Source: Nocardioides eburneiflavus
Lineage (GTDB): Bacteria > Actinomycetota > Actinomycetes > Propionibacteriales > Nocardioidaceae
DNA length: 64,000 nt
Direction: 5' to 3'
NCBI RefSeq assembly: GCF_004785795.1
Contig: NZ_SRRO01000001.1
Coordinates: forward strand, 3,162,001 to 3,226,000
The position numbers were made by a program, and so were the translations under genes. The notes below the pieces were generated by a model. The model was not told the DNA's origin, made no database searches, and was given only the letters and a program-made list of their open reading frames with translations. Shown in pieces: positions 1 through 9,077 of this stretch (positions are counted from its first letter, which is position 1; every line of letters starts with the position of its first letter).

Positions 1-82
1 ACCGGGTCGAGCTCGATGGAGGCCCGCTCGGCCGGATCTCGGCGCAGGTCAGCCCCAGCGCGGCTGATCGGCTTGCGCTGTC

Positions 83-1480
83 GTGACAGCGCCGATCGGC
101 GAACTGGCAGACGTCCTCCCAGGCGGCTCGGTCCTGGTGGACCCAGATCTCCTCGCGACGTACCGCTACGATTCGGCCAGGGACCCTCGCGCGGGCACAC
201 CCACAGCTGTAGTGCGTGCGACGTGCACGTCCGACGTCCAGCAGGTGTTGAAGTGGGCCAGCGAACACGGCGTGCCCGTGGTGCCACGAGGTGCGGGGTC
301 CTCTCTATCGGGTGGTGCCTCGGGCATCAACGGGGGAGTCACCCTCAGCCTGGAACGGATGCGCGACATCACCGTCGACCCCGTCAACAGGGTCGCGGTC
401 GTCGGCCCTGGTGCCATCACCGCGGACGTGAAGTCGGCCGCGGCTGAGCACGGTCTCTGGTACCCGCCAGATCCGTCGTCGGTGGAGATGAGCTCCATCG
501 GAGGGAACGCGGCGACCAACGCGGGCGGCCTGTGTTGCGTGAAGTACGGCGTCACCAGCGACTACGTCCTCGGGATGGAGGTCGTCCTCGCCGATGGAAC
601 AGCGCTCCGCCTCGGCGGGCCTCGACTCAAGGACGTCGCGGGACTGGCGCTGCTCAAGCTCTTCGTCGGGTCAGAAGGCACTCTCGGCGTGATCACGGAG
701 CTCACGCTCCGCCTGCTCCCGCGCCCGGCTGGCGCGGCGACGCTGGTGGCATCCTTCAGTTCGCTGGATGCGGCCGTCCAGGCGGTGGTCGGGCTGACTG
801 CTCGAGTCCGGCCGTCCATGCTCGAGCTGATGGACAGGGTCTCGATCAACGCCGTCGAAGACATGACTCGCATGGGCCTGGACCGTGCCGCCGAGGCGCT
901 CCTCATGGTGCGCACCGACACGCCGGGCGAATCCGCCGTCGAGGAGATCGCCCTGATCCACGAGGTCTGTGGTCGTCACGGCGCCAGTGAGATCTACACC
1001 TCGACTGATCCTGACGAAGGCGAGGCCCTCCTTGCGGCACGCCGCGCTGCCCTACCTGCGCTCGAGACCCTCGGTTCGCTCCTCATCGACGACGTCGGCG
1101 TGCCGGTTCCGGCGCTGCCCTCGCTGGTGCGACGCATCCAGGCGACAGCGGCTCGCCACGATGTCCTCATCGCCGTCGTTGCGCATGCCGGCGACGGCAA
1201 CGTCCACCCGGTGATCGTCTACCCGAGCGGCGACTGCGACGCAGAAGCTCGCGCGCGACGTGCCTTCGGTGACATCATGGGCGCTGCGATCGAGCTCGGT
1301 GGAACGATCACCGGTGAGCACGGCGTTGGTCGTCTGAAGGCGCCGTGGCTGGCCGACCAGGTCGGTCGAGACGTCATCACGGCGACCGCGCGGATCAAGG
1401 ATGCGTTGGATCCGTGCGGCATCCTCAACCCCGGAGTCATCCTGGAGACTGGGGACCGGTCGCCGGATCCCGGCTCCTGA
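83..1480 (+). CDS. FAD-linked oxidase (GlcD / D-lactate dehydrogenase family)
   Basis: Soluble flavoprotein expected to oxidise a 2-hydroxy acid; the substrate is not readable from sequence. The 465 residues fit the family. The N-terminal FAD_binding_4 domain carries the pyrophosphate loop PRGAGSSLSGG at about residues 68-78. The C-terminal FAD-oxidase domain carries HAGDGNVHP (368-376) and GEHGVG (411-416), both typical of GlcD/DLD proteins. It starts at a GTG codon. A VOC dioxygenase follows on the same strand after a 537-bp gap, so co-transcription is uncertain. Glycolate, D-lactate or an aromatic 2-hydroxy acid (mandelate-like) are all possible. The GlcE and GlcF partners are absent from the window, so it may act alone. 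The family call is firm and the substrate is open. Confidence 0.88.
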   Translation: MTAPIGELADVLPGGSVLVDPDLLATYRYDSARDPRAGTPTAVVRATCTSDVQQVLKWASEHGVPVVPRGAGSSLSGGASGINGGVTLSLERMRDITVDPVNRVAVVGPGAITADVKSAAAEHGLWYPPDPSSVEMSSIGGNAATNAGGLCCVKYGVTSDYVLGMEVVLADGTALRLGGPRLKDVAGLALLKLFVGSEGTLGVITELTLRLLPRPAGAATLVASFSSLDAAVQAVVGLTARVRPSMLELMDRVSINAVEDMTRMGLDRAAEALLMVRTDTPGESAVEEIALIHEVCGRHGASEIYTSTDPDEGEALLAARRAALPALETLGSLLIDDVGVPVPALPSLVRRIQATAARHDVLIAVVAHAGDGNVHPVIVYPSGDCDAEARARRAFGDIMGAAIELGGTITGEHGVGRLKAPWLADQVGRDVITATARIKDALDPCGILNPGVILETGDRSPDPGS

Positions 1481-2017
1481 GCCAGGTCCGGCTGGCGGAG
1501 GACCGCGACCGGCTCGTCGACGACGTCGCGCGGCTCGGACTCGGATATCCGAGGTGATCGTGGCCCCATCGCAATGACGTGCGCAGGCGATTCGTTCACC
1601 ATTCACTCTGCATTTCCACCAGTTCTTCCCCGTTCCGATGTCAATGATTCTCGTGGCCGATCAGATCAATCGGAACACGTCGCGAGCCAGTGGCATCTCG
1701 ATCAATGTGTCTGTAGACGCGCCTTACGGTTGGCGGACTCATTGATGAGGTGGATCGAGGGTGTGGCCGTCCGCGTCTGTCCAGCGAGATCGGTCTGGGG
1801 GCGGCTCAAATCGGCCGCATGGCTTCGGGTCGTGGGGCCGGTGAGGCGCGGACGGAGATCGAGTGGGTGGGCGCGGATATGTCTCGACCACCTGGGCGAA
1901 CAATCGACGAAATCGATGCGCTGACATCAAGATTCATTGTTGGTGAAGATGTGAGGTTCGGCCCTACGTTATGAATTGCCGGCGCTTCGTTCGGTCCCTG
2001 TGTGAGGAGCTTCTTCC
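1481..2017. other. Intergenic region, 537 bp
   Basis: No convincing gene is seen. Short open frames here lack ribosome sites and do not resemble proteins. The last 90 bp are relatively AT-rich and probably hold the promoter of the following dioxygenase gene. Its ribosome site GAGGAG lies at 2004-2009. I could not identify a clear terminator or operator. Confidence 0.5.
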
Positions 2018-2950
2018 ATGTCCCTGGCTTTCCGGCCCATTACCCATTTGCGCCATGTCGGAATTGCGGTCCCCAGCTATCGACAGGCCGTGGACTTCTA
2101 CCAGAACGTCTGGGGTCTCACACCGGTCGCGCAGGACAGCGGGGTGACGTTCTTCGGGACGCCAGCCGATCCAGAGCACTACATCCTCCGGGTCCGTGAG
2201 GACCGGCAGAAGCGGCTCGACCTGATCGCTTTCGCCGCCGATTCGCCCACCGACGTGGATCTCCTGGCCGAGCGACTGATCGACAGGCAGATCAAGATCG
2301 ATCGCGACCCGGACAAGTTGAGCACTCCGGGCGGTGGCTACGGGCTGCGCTTCTTCGATCCCGACGGCCGGCTCATCGAGGTGTCGGCCGATGTCGAACT
2401 GCGGCCGTATCGCCAGCTGGAGGCGAAGGAGTCCATTCCTCAGAAGCTCAGCCACGTCGTCATCAACACCACGAACGTGCATGCGACGAAGGCCTTCTAC
2501 GAGGACGTTCTCGGGTTCCGGCTGTCCGACTGGCTGGGCGACTTCATGTGCTTCATGCGGTCCGGCCCCCAGCACCACATCCTGGCCATCTCCCAGGCTC
2601 CGAGCCACTCGCTGAACCACATCTCGTTCGAGATGCGCGGCATCGACGAGTACATGCGCGGCACCGGTCGGATGATCCGCCATGGCCACCGACCGCTGTG
2701 GGGGCCGGGGCGGCACGGCGCCGGGGACAACACCTTCTCCTACTTCCTCGACCCGTTCGACAACATCATCGAGTACACCACCGAGCTGGAGATCGTCGAC
2801 GAGGACACGTGGGAGCCGTCGGTCTACGATCCCGCCTCACCAGACACCCAGGACCAGTGGGGGACCGGCGGCGCCATGACGGAGGTCATGCTCCCCATCA
2901 TGCTCAAGACGCGGGACGACGTCGGTCTCTGGACCCCATCGCCAATGTGA
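2018..2950 (+). CDS. VOC-family extradiol ring-cleavage dioxygenase (2,3-dioxygenase-like)
   Basis: 310 residues, the usual length of two-domain type I extradiol dioxygenases. Two glyoxalase/VOC modules are visible, at about residues 8-125 and 143-260. The second keeps a complete Fe(II) 2-His-1-Glu set: H146 in LSHVVIN, H201 in NHISFEM and E252 in IEYTTE, so the protein should be catalytically competent. Ring cleavage of a catecholic substrate next to a hydroxyl group is expected. The start is supported by GAGGAG nine bases upstream. A C-C-hydrolase-like alpha/beta hydrolase follows 107 bp downstream, the usual partner in meta-cleavage pathways. The C-terminal tail of about 45 residues beyond the second domain is unusual. 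The substrate is unknown. Confidence 0.88.
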   Translation: MSLAFRPITHLRHVGIAVPSYRQAVDFYQNVWGLTPVAQDSGVTFFGTPADPEHYILRVREDRQKRLDLIAFAADSPTDVDLLAERLIDRQIKIDRDPDKLSTPGGGYGLRFFDPDGRLIEVSADVELRPYRQLEAKESIPQKLSHVVINTTNVHATKAFYEDVLGFRLSDWLGDFMCFMRSGPQHHILAISQAPSHSLNHISFEMRGIDEYMRGTGRMIRHGHRPLWGPGRHGAGDNTFSYFLDPFDNIIEYTTELEIVDEDTWEPSVYDPASPDTQDQWGTGGAMTEVMLPIMLKTRDDVGLWTPSPM

Positions 2951-3057
2951 GCCCCGGTCCAGGGCCGATTGCCTCCGCGGAGGGGGCGATCTGCGGACGA
3001 GCAAGTAGTGCAGGAGAGTCCCGAACCACGACGATGCCGCACCCGGAGGTGCACTGA

Positions 3058-4209
3058 ATGTTTGAGTACTTCAGCGGGCCCAGGTACATCTGGAACCTCA
3101 GCGTCTGCGGGACGCTGAACTGTGGTGGCGCCATCGACGAGGTCGACCGCGCGTGCCGGCCGGCTCGCGCGGCGCAGGACGTCGACTCCGGCAGCAAGCT
3201 GTTCATGCAGGGCTGGAAGGCCGTCGCAGACGAGGTCGCAGAGCAGGCACGTGCCTCTGAGGCCGCGGGTCACCTGCGGACCGCGGGGCAGCAGTGGTAT
3301 CGGTCCGGGCTGTACGTCTCGCATGCGGAGCGGATGATGGGGAACTCGGACCCGGGGCGTCGCGAGTTCTACCAGCAGGCGCTGGACGCCTTCGCCAAGG
3401 TCTTCGAGATCGCCGACCCGGCGACGACGCGGGTGGAGGTCCCGTTCGAGGGCACCACGCTGCCGGCGTACTTCTCGAATGCGTCCAAGAACGGCGAGCC
3501 GGTGCCGTGCATCGTGATGTGGAACGGCCTGGACTCCACCAAGGAGCAGATGTACACGTCGGGCTGGCCGCAGGAGATGCGCGAGCGCGGCATCTCGGTG
3601 CTCATGGTCGACAACCCGGGCTCGGGCGAGGCGCTGCGCTTCCAAGACCTCACCTCCCGTATCGAGTCCGAGGACTGGGCCGCGGCTCAGGTCGACTGGC
3701 TCGAGTCCCGCTCGGACGTCGACAGCGATCGGATCGGCCTGGTGGGCTGGTCGCTCGGCGGCTACTACTGCCCGCGCGCGGCCGCGTTCGAGAAGCGGTT
3801 CAAGCTGCTCGCCATCTGGGGCGCCAACCACAACTGGGGAGAGGTCCAGAAGAAGCGGCTGCAGCGTGAGGGCGAGAACCCGGTACCGCACTACTGGGAG
3901 CACGTCCTGTGGACATGGGGTTTCGACGACGTCGACACCTTCATCCAGTACGCCGAGGGCGTCAACCTCAACGGCGTCGTCGAGAAGATCACCGTCCCGT
4001 TCCTGATCACGCACGGCGAGAACGACCGGCAGATTTCAGTCGACTACGCGCACCAGTCCTATGACCAAGCCGTCAACAGTCCGAAGCGAGAGCTGCGGAT
4101 CTTCACCGTCGAGGAGGGCGCGGCCGAGCACGTCGGCCTCGACCACATGCCGCACATCAACGCCTACATCGCCGACTGGGTCGAGGACACGTTCGCTGAG
4201 ATCTCCTGA
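3058..4209 (+). CDS. Alpha/beta hydrolase resembling 2,6-dihydroxypseudooxynicotine hydrolase
   Basis: 383 residues with a helical N-terminal cap of about 110 residues and then an alpha/beta-hydrolase core. The nucleophile elbow GWSLGG gives Ser232; Asp323 in GENDRQ and His358 in AAEHVGLDH complete the triad. Large N-terminal caps of this kind are known in the FrsA / dihydroxypseudooxynicotine hydrolase group, where the enzyme cleaves a C-C bond in an aryl ketone. GGAGG at 3045-3049 supports the start. Its position behind a VOC dioxygenase and ahead of a SnoaL-like protein suggests it hydrolyses a ring-cleavage or acyl-aromatic intermediate (inference). An esterase role cannot be excluded. 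Confidence 0.8.
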   Translation: MFEYFSGPRYIWNLSVCGTLNCGGAIDEVDRACRPARAAQDVDSGSKLFMQGWKAVADEVAEQARASEAAGHLRTAGQQWYRSGLYVSHAERMMGNSDPGRREFYQQALDAFAKVFEIADPATTRVEVPFEGTTLPAYFSNASKNGEPVPCIVMWNGLDSTKEQMYTSGWPQEMRERGISVLMVDNPGSGEALRFQDLTSRIESEDWAAAQVDWLESRSDVDSDRIGLVGWSLGGYYCPRAAAFEKRFKLLAIWGANHNWGEVQKKRLQREGENPVPHYWEHVLWTWGFDDVDTFIQYAEGVNLNGVVEKITVPFLITHGENDRQISVDYAHQSYDQAVNSPKRELRIFTVEEGAAEHVGLDHMPHINAYIADWVEDTFAEIS

Positions 4210-4357
4210 ACCGCGCTCGGTGAGTCGGGCACCGCAGGGCGACAGGGCATTGCCACCAACACATTGCCAGCTGGCCTCGCGTCTCACCAGGCTTGCCCGC
4301 CACCGGGCCGCGCCAGCCATGAAGGTGCCCATCCAATCCTCAAGGAAGCGAACGCCG

Positions 4358-4822
4358 ATGCCCGTCTCCCAACCACCGACCGACCCGACACAACAGATCC
4401 AGTGGCTCGTCGATCGAGCAGCGATCAGTGACCTTCTCGTCGACTTCGCACGCGCACTCGACGAGAAGGACTGGGAGGGTTACGCGAACCACTATGTGGA
4501 CGACGGAGTTCTGAGCTTTCCGGGCGGGGCCGGCCACGAAGGTCGGACCGGTATGGCTGACTTCGCGGCTGCGAGCCTCAGCCGCTACGCCGGCACCCAC
4601 CACCTCACCACCAACTACGCGATCAGCGTGGAGGGCGATGCGGCGACCGCAAGGGCATATCTGATCGCCGCCCACATCTTCGATGCAGCTGATCCGACCC
4701 GGCATGCGGATGGGGCCGGCTGTAACAACTGCCGGCTCCGCCGTACCGCCGACGGCTGGCGGCTGACCGAGGTGGCGTTCCAGGTGTCCTATCTCTCCGG
4801 CGAGATGATGTTTCCGCTCTGA
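4358..4822 (+). CDS. SnoaL-like / nuclear transport factor 2-fold protein
   Basis: 154 residues with the typical N-terminal pattern of this fold: a helix (AISDLLVDFARALDEKDW, about residues 20-37), then the HYVDDGVLSF strand and later the TTNYAISVEGD and WRLTEVAF strands. Members are small cone-shaped hydratases, isomerases, dehydratases or subunits of ring-hydroxylating systems. The start was placed at the ATG preceded by AAGGAAG; an upstream in-frame extension overlaps the preceding gene's 3' flank and looks non-coding. It is the last gene of the plus-strand cluster that begins at 2018 and probably processes a pathway intermediate. The reaction is not predictable. Confidence 0.75.
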   Translation: MPVSQPPTDPTQQIQWLVDRAAISDLLVDFARALDEKDWEGYANHYVDDGVLSFPGGAGHEGRTGMADFAAASLSRYAGTHHLTTNYAISVEGDAATARAYLIAAHIFDAADPTRHADGAGCNNCRLRRTADGWRLTEVAFQVSYLSGEMMFPL

Positions 4823-5151
4823 CGGCGATGTCATGCGCTCACGGCCAGCGGGGGCGACGGTCAGGGTCGGCCACAGCCCCGCGCGGTCTACGGGAGCGGC
4901 GCGGTGTCTGGATGGCCGACGGGGCGGTCGACGATGTCGCTGGACGTAGCCGCGCGTTGCCTCGGTCAGCGGAGTGGCATCGTCGGCTGGTATCGCGTCC
5001 TTGCAGACTCACAGTCCAAAGGGTCACCCTCGAGAATCCTGCCCTGGCCTGCTGTCCGCCATGAATGCACGGATGACGTGGGTGTGGTGCAGCTGTACGA
5101 CGCTCGGCGCGACAGTCCGGGTTCAGCCTTGCCCGCTCTGCTTCGACTCCG
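4823..5151. other. Convergent intergenic region, 329 bp
   Basis: Lies between the 3' ends of the SnoaL-like gene (plus) and the hydroxyacid dehydrogenase gene (minus). No gene, repeat or strong U-tailed terminator was recognised. Confidence 0.5.
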
Positions 5152-6072
5152 TCAGTGCACGCGGTACAGCAGGGGCTGGCCGGTCGCCCGGCGCTCGAGC
5201 TGCCTGATCAGCAGCTCGTCGGCCCTCCTGTCCCAGCCATCGGAGGCACCCCTCACGTGAGGCGTGAGGATTTGGCCCGGTAGGGACCACAGGCGGTGGC
5301 CCGCTGGGAGCAGCTCCGGGTCCGTCACGTCCAGCACTGCTCGTATCCGAGCTCCCCCCAACGCGTCGGCGAGCGCGTCGGTGTCGATCACCGGGCCACG
5401 AGAGATGTTCACGACGATGGCGCCATCGCCCAGCTTCGCCAAGAACTCAGCGTCGACGAGTCCACGCGTTGCCTCGGTGAGCGGAGCGGCGAGCACTATG
5501 ACGTCCTGGTAGGCGAGCAGCTCGCTCAGCTTCTCGAATGCGACGACAGCAGCTGCAGCTCGGCGTCCGACCAGGGTCACGGTCGCGCCGAACACCTCGA
5601 GCACGGTGGCGATCTTGCGACCGATGTCGCCCGGCCCGATGACGAATGCTGCGCTGCCCTCGAGACTCGAGCGGTGCTGAGCCTGCCAGATCCCGTCCCA
5701 TTGCTGACGCAGCAGAGTGGGGTGTTGGTGGAGCAGCGTGAGTATGCCGGCGACAGCCACCTCGGCGGTCGAGGAACCGTGAAGCCCCCGGCCGGCACAC
5801 AGCGCCACGTCCGCCGGGACGACGTGCTCCCACGTCTCGAAGCCGGCCGACATGAGCTGGACGACGTCCAGGGCGGGCATCGCTGCCAGCTCCGCCGGGT
5901 TCATCGGCTCGAGACGGTATGGCGTCAACAGCACCTCAGTCTGCTCGATGCCGTCAGGTGGAAGCCCGGAGCCGTCCCAGACCAGCACCTTCGCGGCCCA
6001 GCGCCCGCCGTCGAGTTCTTCCACCTGGGCTCGGTGTTGCTCGTCGGCGACACAGTCGGTCACCTTGCTCAT
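5152..6072 (-). CDS. D-isomer-specific 2-hydroxyacid dehydrogenase
   Basis: 306-residue NAD(P)-dependent oxidoreductase interconverting a 2-oxo acid and its D-2-hydroxy acid. The Rossmann motif reads GPGDIG (146-151). The catalytic set Arg225 (NISRGP), Glu253 (TDPE) and His272 (TPHVRG) is intact. In the usual family His motif the residue after the His differs, but the His itself is kept. The ATG overlaps the stop of the upstream SDR frame (ATGA), so this was translationally coupled as the last gene of the branched-chain 2-oxoacid dehydrogenase operon. A role in reducing branched 2-oxo acids is plausible but inferred. Loss of the upstream SDR may reduce its translation. Confidence 0.85.
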   Translation of the reverse strand: MSKVTDCVADEQHRAQVEELDGGRWAAKVLVWDGSGLPPDGIEQTEVLLTPYRLEPMNPAELAAMPALDVVQLMSAGFETWEHVVPADVALCAGRGLHGSSTAEVAVAGILTLLHQHPTLLRQQWDGIWQAQHRSSLEGSAAFVIGPGDIGRKIATVLEVFGATVTLVGRRAAAAVVAFEKLSELLAYQDVIVLAAPLTEATRGLVDAEFLAKLGDGAIVVNISRGPVIDTDALADALGGARIRAVLDVTDPELLPAGHRLWSLPGQILTPHVRGASDGWDRRADELLIRQLERRATGQPLLYRVH

Positions 6073-6697
6073 ACGAGCCCGAGCCCGCCGTCGACCGGCA
6101 GGACAGCCCCGACGGTGTAGTGGCGTCGATGAGCGTCAGAAACGCGGTAGCGAGATCCGACGGCATGCCGAGGCGCGCGGCGTGCTGGACCACCTGGTCC
6201 CGAACGGCCCACTCGCGAGTCCGCTCGGTCTCGATGTAGCCCGGTGCGATCGCGTTGACCCTCACCTCTGGACCCATCGCCACCGCGAGGCACCGGGTCA
6301 TGTGCTCGAGACCGGCCTTTCTCACGGCGTAAGGGATGCTCGAGCCGGAGACCGTCGAGCCAGCCACTGAGCTCACGTTGATCACCAGGCCCCGCTTGTC
6401 TTCAGCATGGCCTCGCTGGCCTGGGTCAGGTGCCACGGGCCGAGGAGGTTCACCTCCAGCATGCGAGTGAAGAAGTCAGCGGTGACCGCCTGCAGGTCCG
6501 CATGCCGGACAGGGATCCCGATTCCAGCGTTGTTGACCAGAGGTCCAGACGCCCGTACGTGTCGGCGCACCGTCGAGCCCGGTGAACTGCGCGGTTGCGT
6601 CTCCGAGCGAACCATCGCAATGTCGAGTAGGAGCGGATCGGGGCAACTTGCGACCAGGCGCGCGATCGCCTCGCCGGCTGGGAATGGGGGTCGACAT
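6069..6697 (-). pseudogene. Short-chain dehydrogenase/reductase, decayed
   Basis: SDR pieces lie in consecutive order but in different frames. From 5' to 3' these are GEAIARLVA, ATAQFTGLDGA, TYGRLDL, LVNNAGIGIP...VNLLGPWHLTQASEAMLKT, RGLVINVSSVAG...YAVRKAGLEHM, and HYTVGAVLPVDGGLGLV. Most joins are restored by adding a single base, near 6550, 6535, 6395 and 6112. The N-terminal TGxxxGIG cofactor motif is largely missing, which implies an additional small deletion. The NNAG motif, catalytic Ser (INVSS) and YxxxK (YAVRK) are still recognisable. The original ATG abuts the E2 stop (TGATG) and the final stop overlaps the next start, so it was a coupled operon member. It cannot be translated as one protein here. 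Confidence 0.8.
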
Positions 6698-8085
6698 CAC
6701 AGCCTCGAGATTGCGAACGCCGGGTTCTCAATTGCGTCGGCGACTGCACGCATGAAGCCGGATGCGGTGCCGCCGTCGCAGACGCGATGATCGAACGCGA
6801 ATGACATCTGAGTGATGCGGCGCGCCACGATGTCGCCGTTCACCACCCAGGGTCTCTCGATGATGCGGCCGAAACCGAGGATGGCAACCTGCGGATGGTT
6901 GATGATGGCCGCGCTCCCGTCGACTCGGAAGCTGCCGTAGTTGTTGAGGGTGAAGGTCCCGGCGGCCAGCTCTTCGGGAGAGCATCGGCCGTCACGGGCG
7001 CGGGCCGTGAGAGCCCGGATCTCGCTGTCCAGCTCGGTGGTGGTGAGGCGCTCCGCAGCCGCGACCGATGGGACGACCAGACCGCGCTCGCTCTGGACGG
7101 CGAATCCGAGGTTGATCGACCGCAGCTGGACGATCTCGTTCGTCGTGGTGTCGATGCGGGCGTTGAGCACCGGGTACTGGCGCAGGGCTGCCACGGTGAA
7201 GCGAGCCAAGTAGGCGAGGATGCCGGGACCGCCGTCGTTCGCTGAGCGTTGGTTCTCGCGCAGCTCCCAGAGGGGGGTTGCGTCGACGTCCACCCAGACA
7301 GTTGCCTCCGGGATCTCAGTGCGAGAGCGGGTCAGCGCGGCCGAGACGGCCTTGCGGAACGCGGTCAGCGGGATTCGAGTCTCGCCGGAGACCTCGACAG
7401 GCTTCGAGGTCGTGGAGGCAGTGGCTTCAGCCGCATGTCGGTCGGGGTGCGCCCTCTCGACGTCCGACCTGGTGATGAGCCCACCACGCCCTGTGCCGGT
7501 CAGGGTGTGGAGGTCGATTCCGTGCTCGCGTGCGAGGTTGCGGACCAGCGGCGAGATGACCCGGGGGACGGCGTGTCGCGTGGGCACGATGCTGGCGGCG
7601 GTGTGGTCTGTGGCCTCGGTCTTGGGGGTGTCCTGCGCGAGGGCCGTGGTGCGCCCGGGTGCTCCGAGGACGGCATTGCGTCGGCGCCGACGGCCGCCGG
7701 ACGCAGGGTCGGACGTCCCGTATCCGATGAGCACGTTTCCGGAGCCAGCTCGTTCCTCGTTGCGGTAGGTCTGTGCGGCAGCGTCGGCCTGCTCGGTCCG
7801 GTCGCTCGGTTCAGGGTCCGAGGCTGTGGGGGTGACGCTGACCAGCGCATGTCCGACCTGGACGGTCTCGCCCTCCCGGGCGTGCAAGGCGAGCACGCGT
7901 CCTGCGAAGGGCGAAGGGACCTCGACGATGGACTTGGCAGTCTCAACTTCGAGCATCGGCTGATCCACGGCGATGACGTCGCCGACGTGGACCATCCAGC
8001 GCACGACGTCGGCCTCGGTCAGTCCCTCGCCGAGATCTGGGAGGTTGAAGGTCCGAGTGTCCGTGAGTGCCGATGTCGACGTCAC
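6697..8085 (-). CDS. bkdC: 2-oxoacid dehydrogenase E2, dihydrolipoyl acyltransferase (branched-chain type)
   Basis: 462 residues. Domain order: a single lipoyl domain (about 12-85, lipoylated Lys51 in VETAKS), a linker rich in charged and proline residues, a peripheral-subunit-binding domain (about residues 155-190, ending in GRGGLITRSDVERA), and the catalytic acyltransferase domain with DHRVCDG near the C-terminus (His433, Asp437). It transfers the acyl group from E1 to CoA and forms the core of the complex. The GTG start overlaps the E1beta stop (GTGA). Further upstream in-frame codons lie inside E1beta and are not used here. A branched-chain substrate is inferred from the gene order and the divergent Lrp regulator. 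No E3 gene is nearby, so it probably shares a genomic dihydrolipoamide dehydrogenase. Confidence 0.9.
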   Translation of the reverse strand: MTSTSALTDTRTFNLPDLGEGLTEADVVRWMVHVGDVIAVDQPMLEVETAKSIVEVPSPFAGRVLALHAREGETVQVGHALVSVTPTASDPEPSDRTEQADAAAQTYRNEERAGSGNVLIGYGTSDPASGGRRRRRNAVLGAPGRTTALAQDTPKTEATDHTAASIVPTRHAVPRVISPLVRNLAREHGIDLHTLTGTGRGGLITRSDVERAHPDRHAAEATASTTSKPVEVSGETRIPLTAFRKAVSAALTRSRTEIPEATVWVDVDATPLWELRENQRSANDGGPGILAYLARFTVAALRQYPVLNARIDTTTNEIVQLRSINLGFAVQSERGLVVPSVAAAERLTTTELDSEIRALTARARDGRCSPEELAAGTFTLNNYGSFRVDGSAAIINHPQVAILGFGRIIERPWVVNGDIVARRITQMSFAFDHRVCDGGTASGFMRAVADAIENPAFAISRL

Positions 8086-9077
8086 GAGTCCTCCCACTGG
8101 AGATCCTCGACGGCGTCCAGGATGCGGTCGACGCTGGGCAGCTGGAAGTGCTCGAGCTTGGGCGGCGGGTAGGGGATGTCGAACCCGACCACTCTGCGAA
8201 CTGGTGCTGCGAGGTGGTGGAAGCATCGCTCGGTGACGCGCGCCACGATCTCGGAGGCGACGCTGGCGAACCCGGTCGCCTCGGCGACAACCACGGCCCG
8301 ACCGGTCGATCGGACGGCCTTGCAGACGGTCTCGTCGTCGAAGGGGACGATCGATCGCACGTCAATGACCTGGAGGCTGCGTCCGTCCTGTGCAGCGATC
8401 TCGGCCGCCTCGAGAGCGGGCGGAACCGCAGGTCCATATGCGATGAGGGTGGCGTCGCTGCCCTCCCGAAGCACCTGTGCTCTGCCGATGGGCGGCACGG
8501 GACGGGTGAGGTCGACTTCTTCCTTCGACCAGTACAGCTTCTTGGGCTCGAGGAAGACCACGGGGTCCGGAGAGGCGATGGCGGCCCGGAGGAGTCCGTA
8601 TGCGTCCGCCACGGTGGCGGGGGTGACGACATGCAGGCCGGGGGTGTGTGCGTAGTAGGCCTCGGAGGAGTCGCAGTGGTGCTCCACCCCACCGATGCCC
8701 CCGGCGAACGGCACGCGGATGACCATGGGCGCTGAGAGGGCGCCTCGTGTTCGGTTGCGCAGCTTGGCCACGTGACTGACGACCTGCTCGAACGCGGGGT
8801 AGGCGAACGCATCGAACTGCATCTCGACGACGGGCCTCATCCCATGCATCGCCAACCCGACCGCCAGGCCCACGATCCCTGACTCCGCCAGTGGTGTGTC
8901 AAAGCAGCGCTTGTCGCCGAACTCGGCGTTCAGACCGTCGGTGACGCGGAACACCCCGCCCAGGGGGCCGACGTCCTCACCGAAGACCAGGACGGAGTCG
9001 TCGTCGGTCATGGCGTCGCGCAGGGCCTGGTTGAGGGCCTGCGCCATGGTGAGCTTGGTGTTCTCGGCGGTGGTCAC
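8082..9077 (-). CDS. bkdB: 2-oxoacid dehydrogenase E1 beta subunit
   Basis: 331 residues, standard for the beta subunit of heterotetrameric (E1alpha2-beta2) 2-oxoacid dehydrogenases. Recognisable blocks are LTMAQALNQALRDAM at the N-terminus, FGEDVGPLGGVFRVT with the conserved Glu that activates thiamine diphosphate, RCFDTPLAESGIVGLAVG, MQFDAFAYPAFEQVVSH, and the C-terminal transketolase domain (LEPKKLYW onward). The GTG start overlaps the E1alpha stop (GTGA), giving strong translational coupling. With E1alpha it decarboxylates 2-oxo acids and acylates the lipoyl arm of E2. Branched-chain specificity rests on context, because acetoin or pyruvate E1 enzymes look alike. Confidence 0.9.
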   Translation of the reverse strand: MTTAENTKLTMAQALNQALRDAMTDDDSVLVFGEDVGPLGGVFRVTDGLNAEFGDKRCFDTPLAESGIVGLAVGLAMHGMRPVVEMQFDAFAYPAFEQVVSHVAKLRNRTRGALSAPMVIRVPFAGGIGGVEHHCDSSEAYYAHTPGLHVVTPATVADAYGLLRAAIASPDPVVFLEPKKLYWSKEEVDLTRPVPPIGRAQVLREGSDATLIAYGPAVPPALEAAEIAAQDGRSLQVIDVRSIVPFDDETVCKAVRSTGRAVVVAEATGFASVASEIVARVTERCFHHLAAPVRRVVGFDIPYPPPKLEHFQLPSVDRILDAVEDLQWEDS

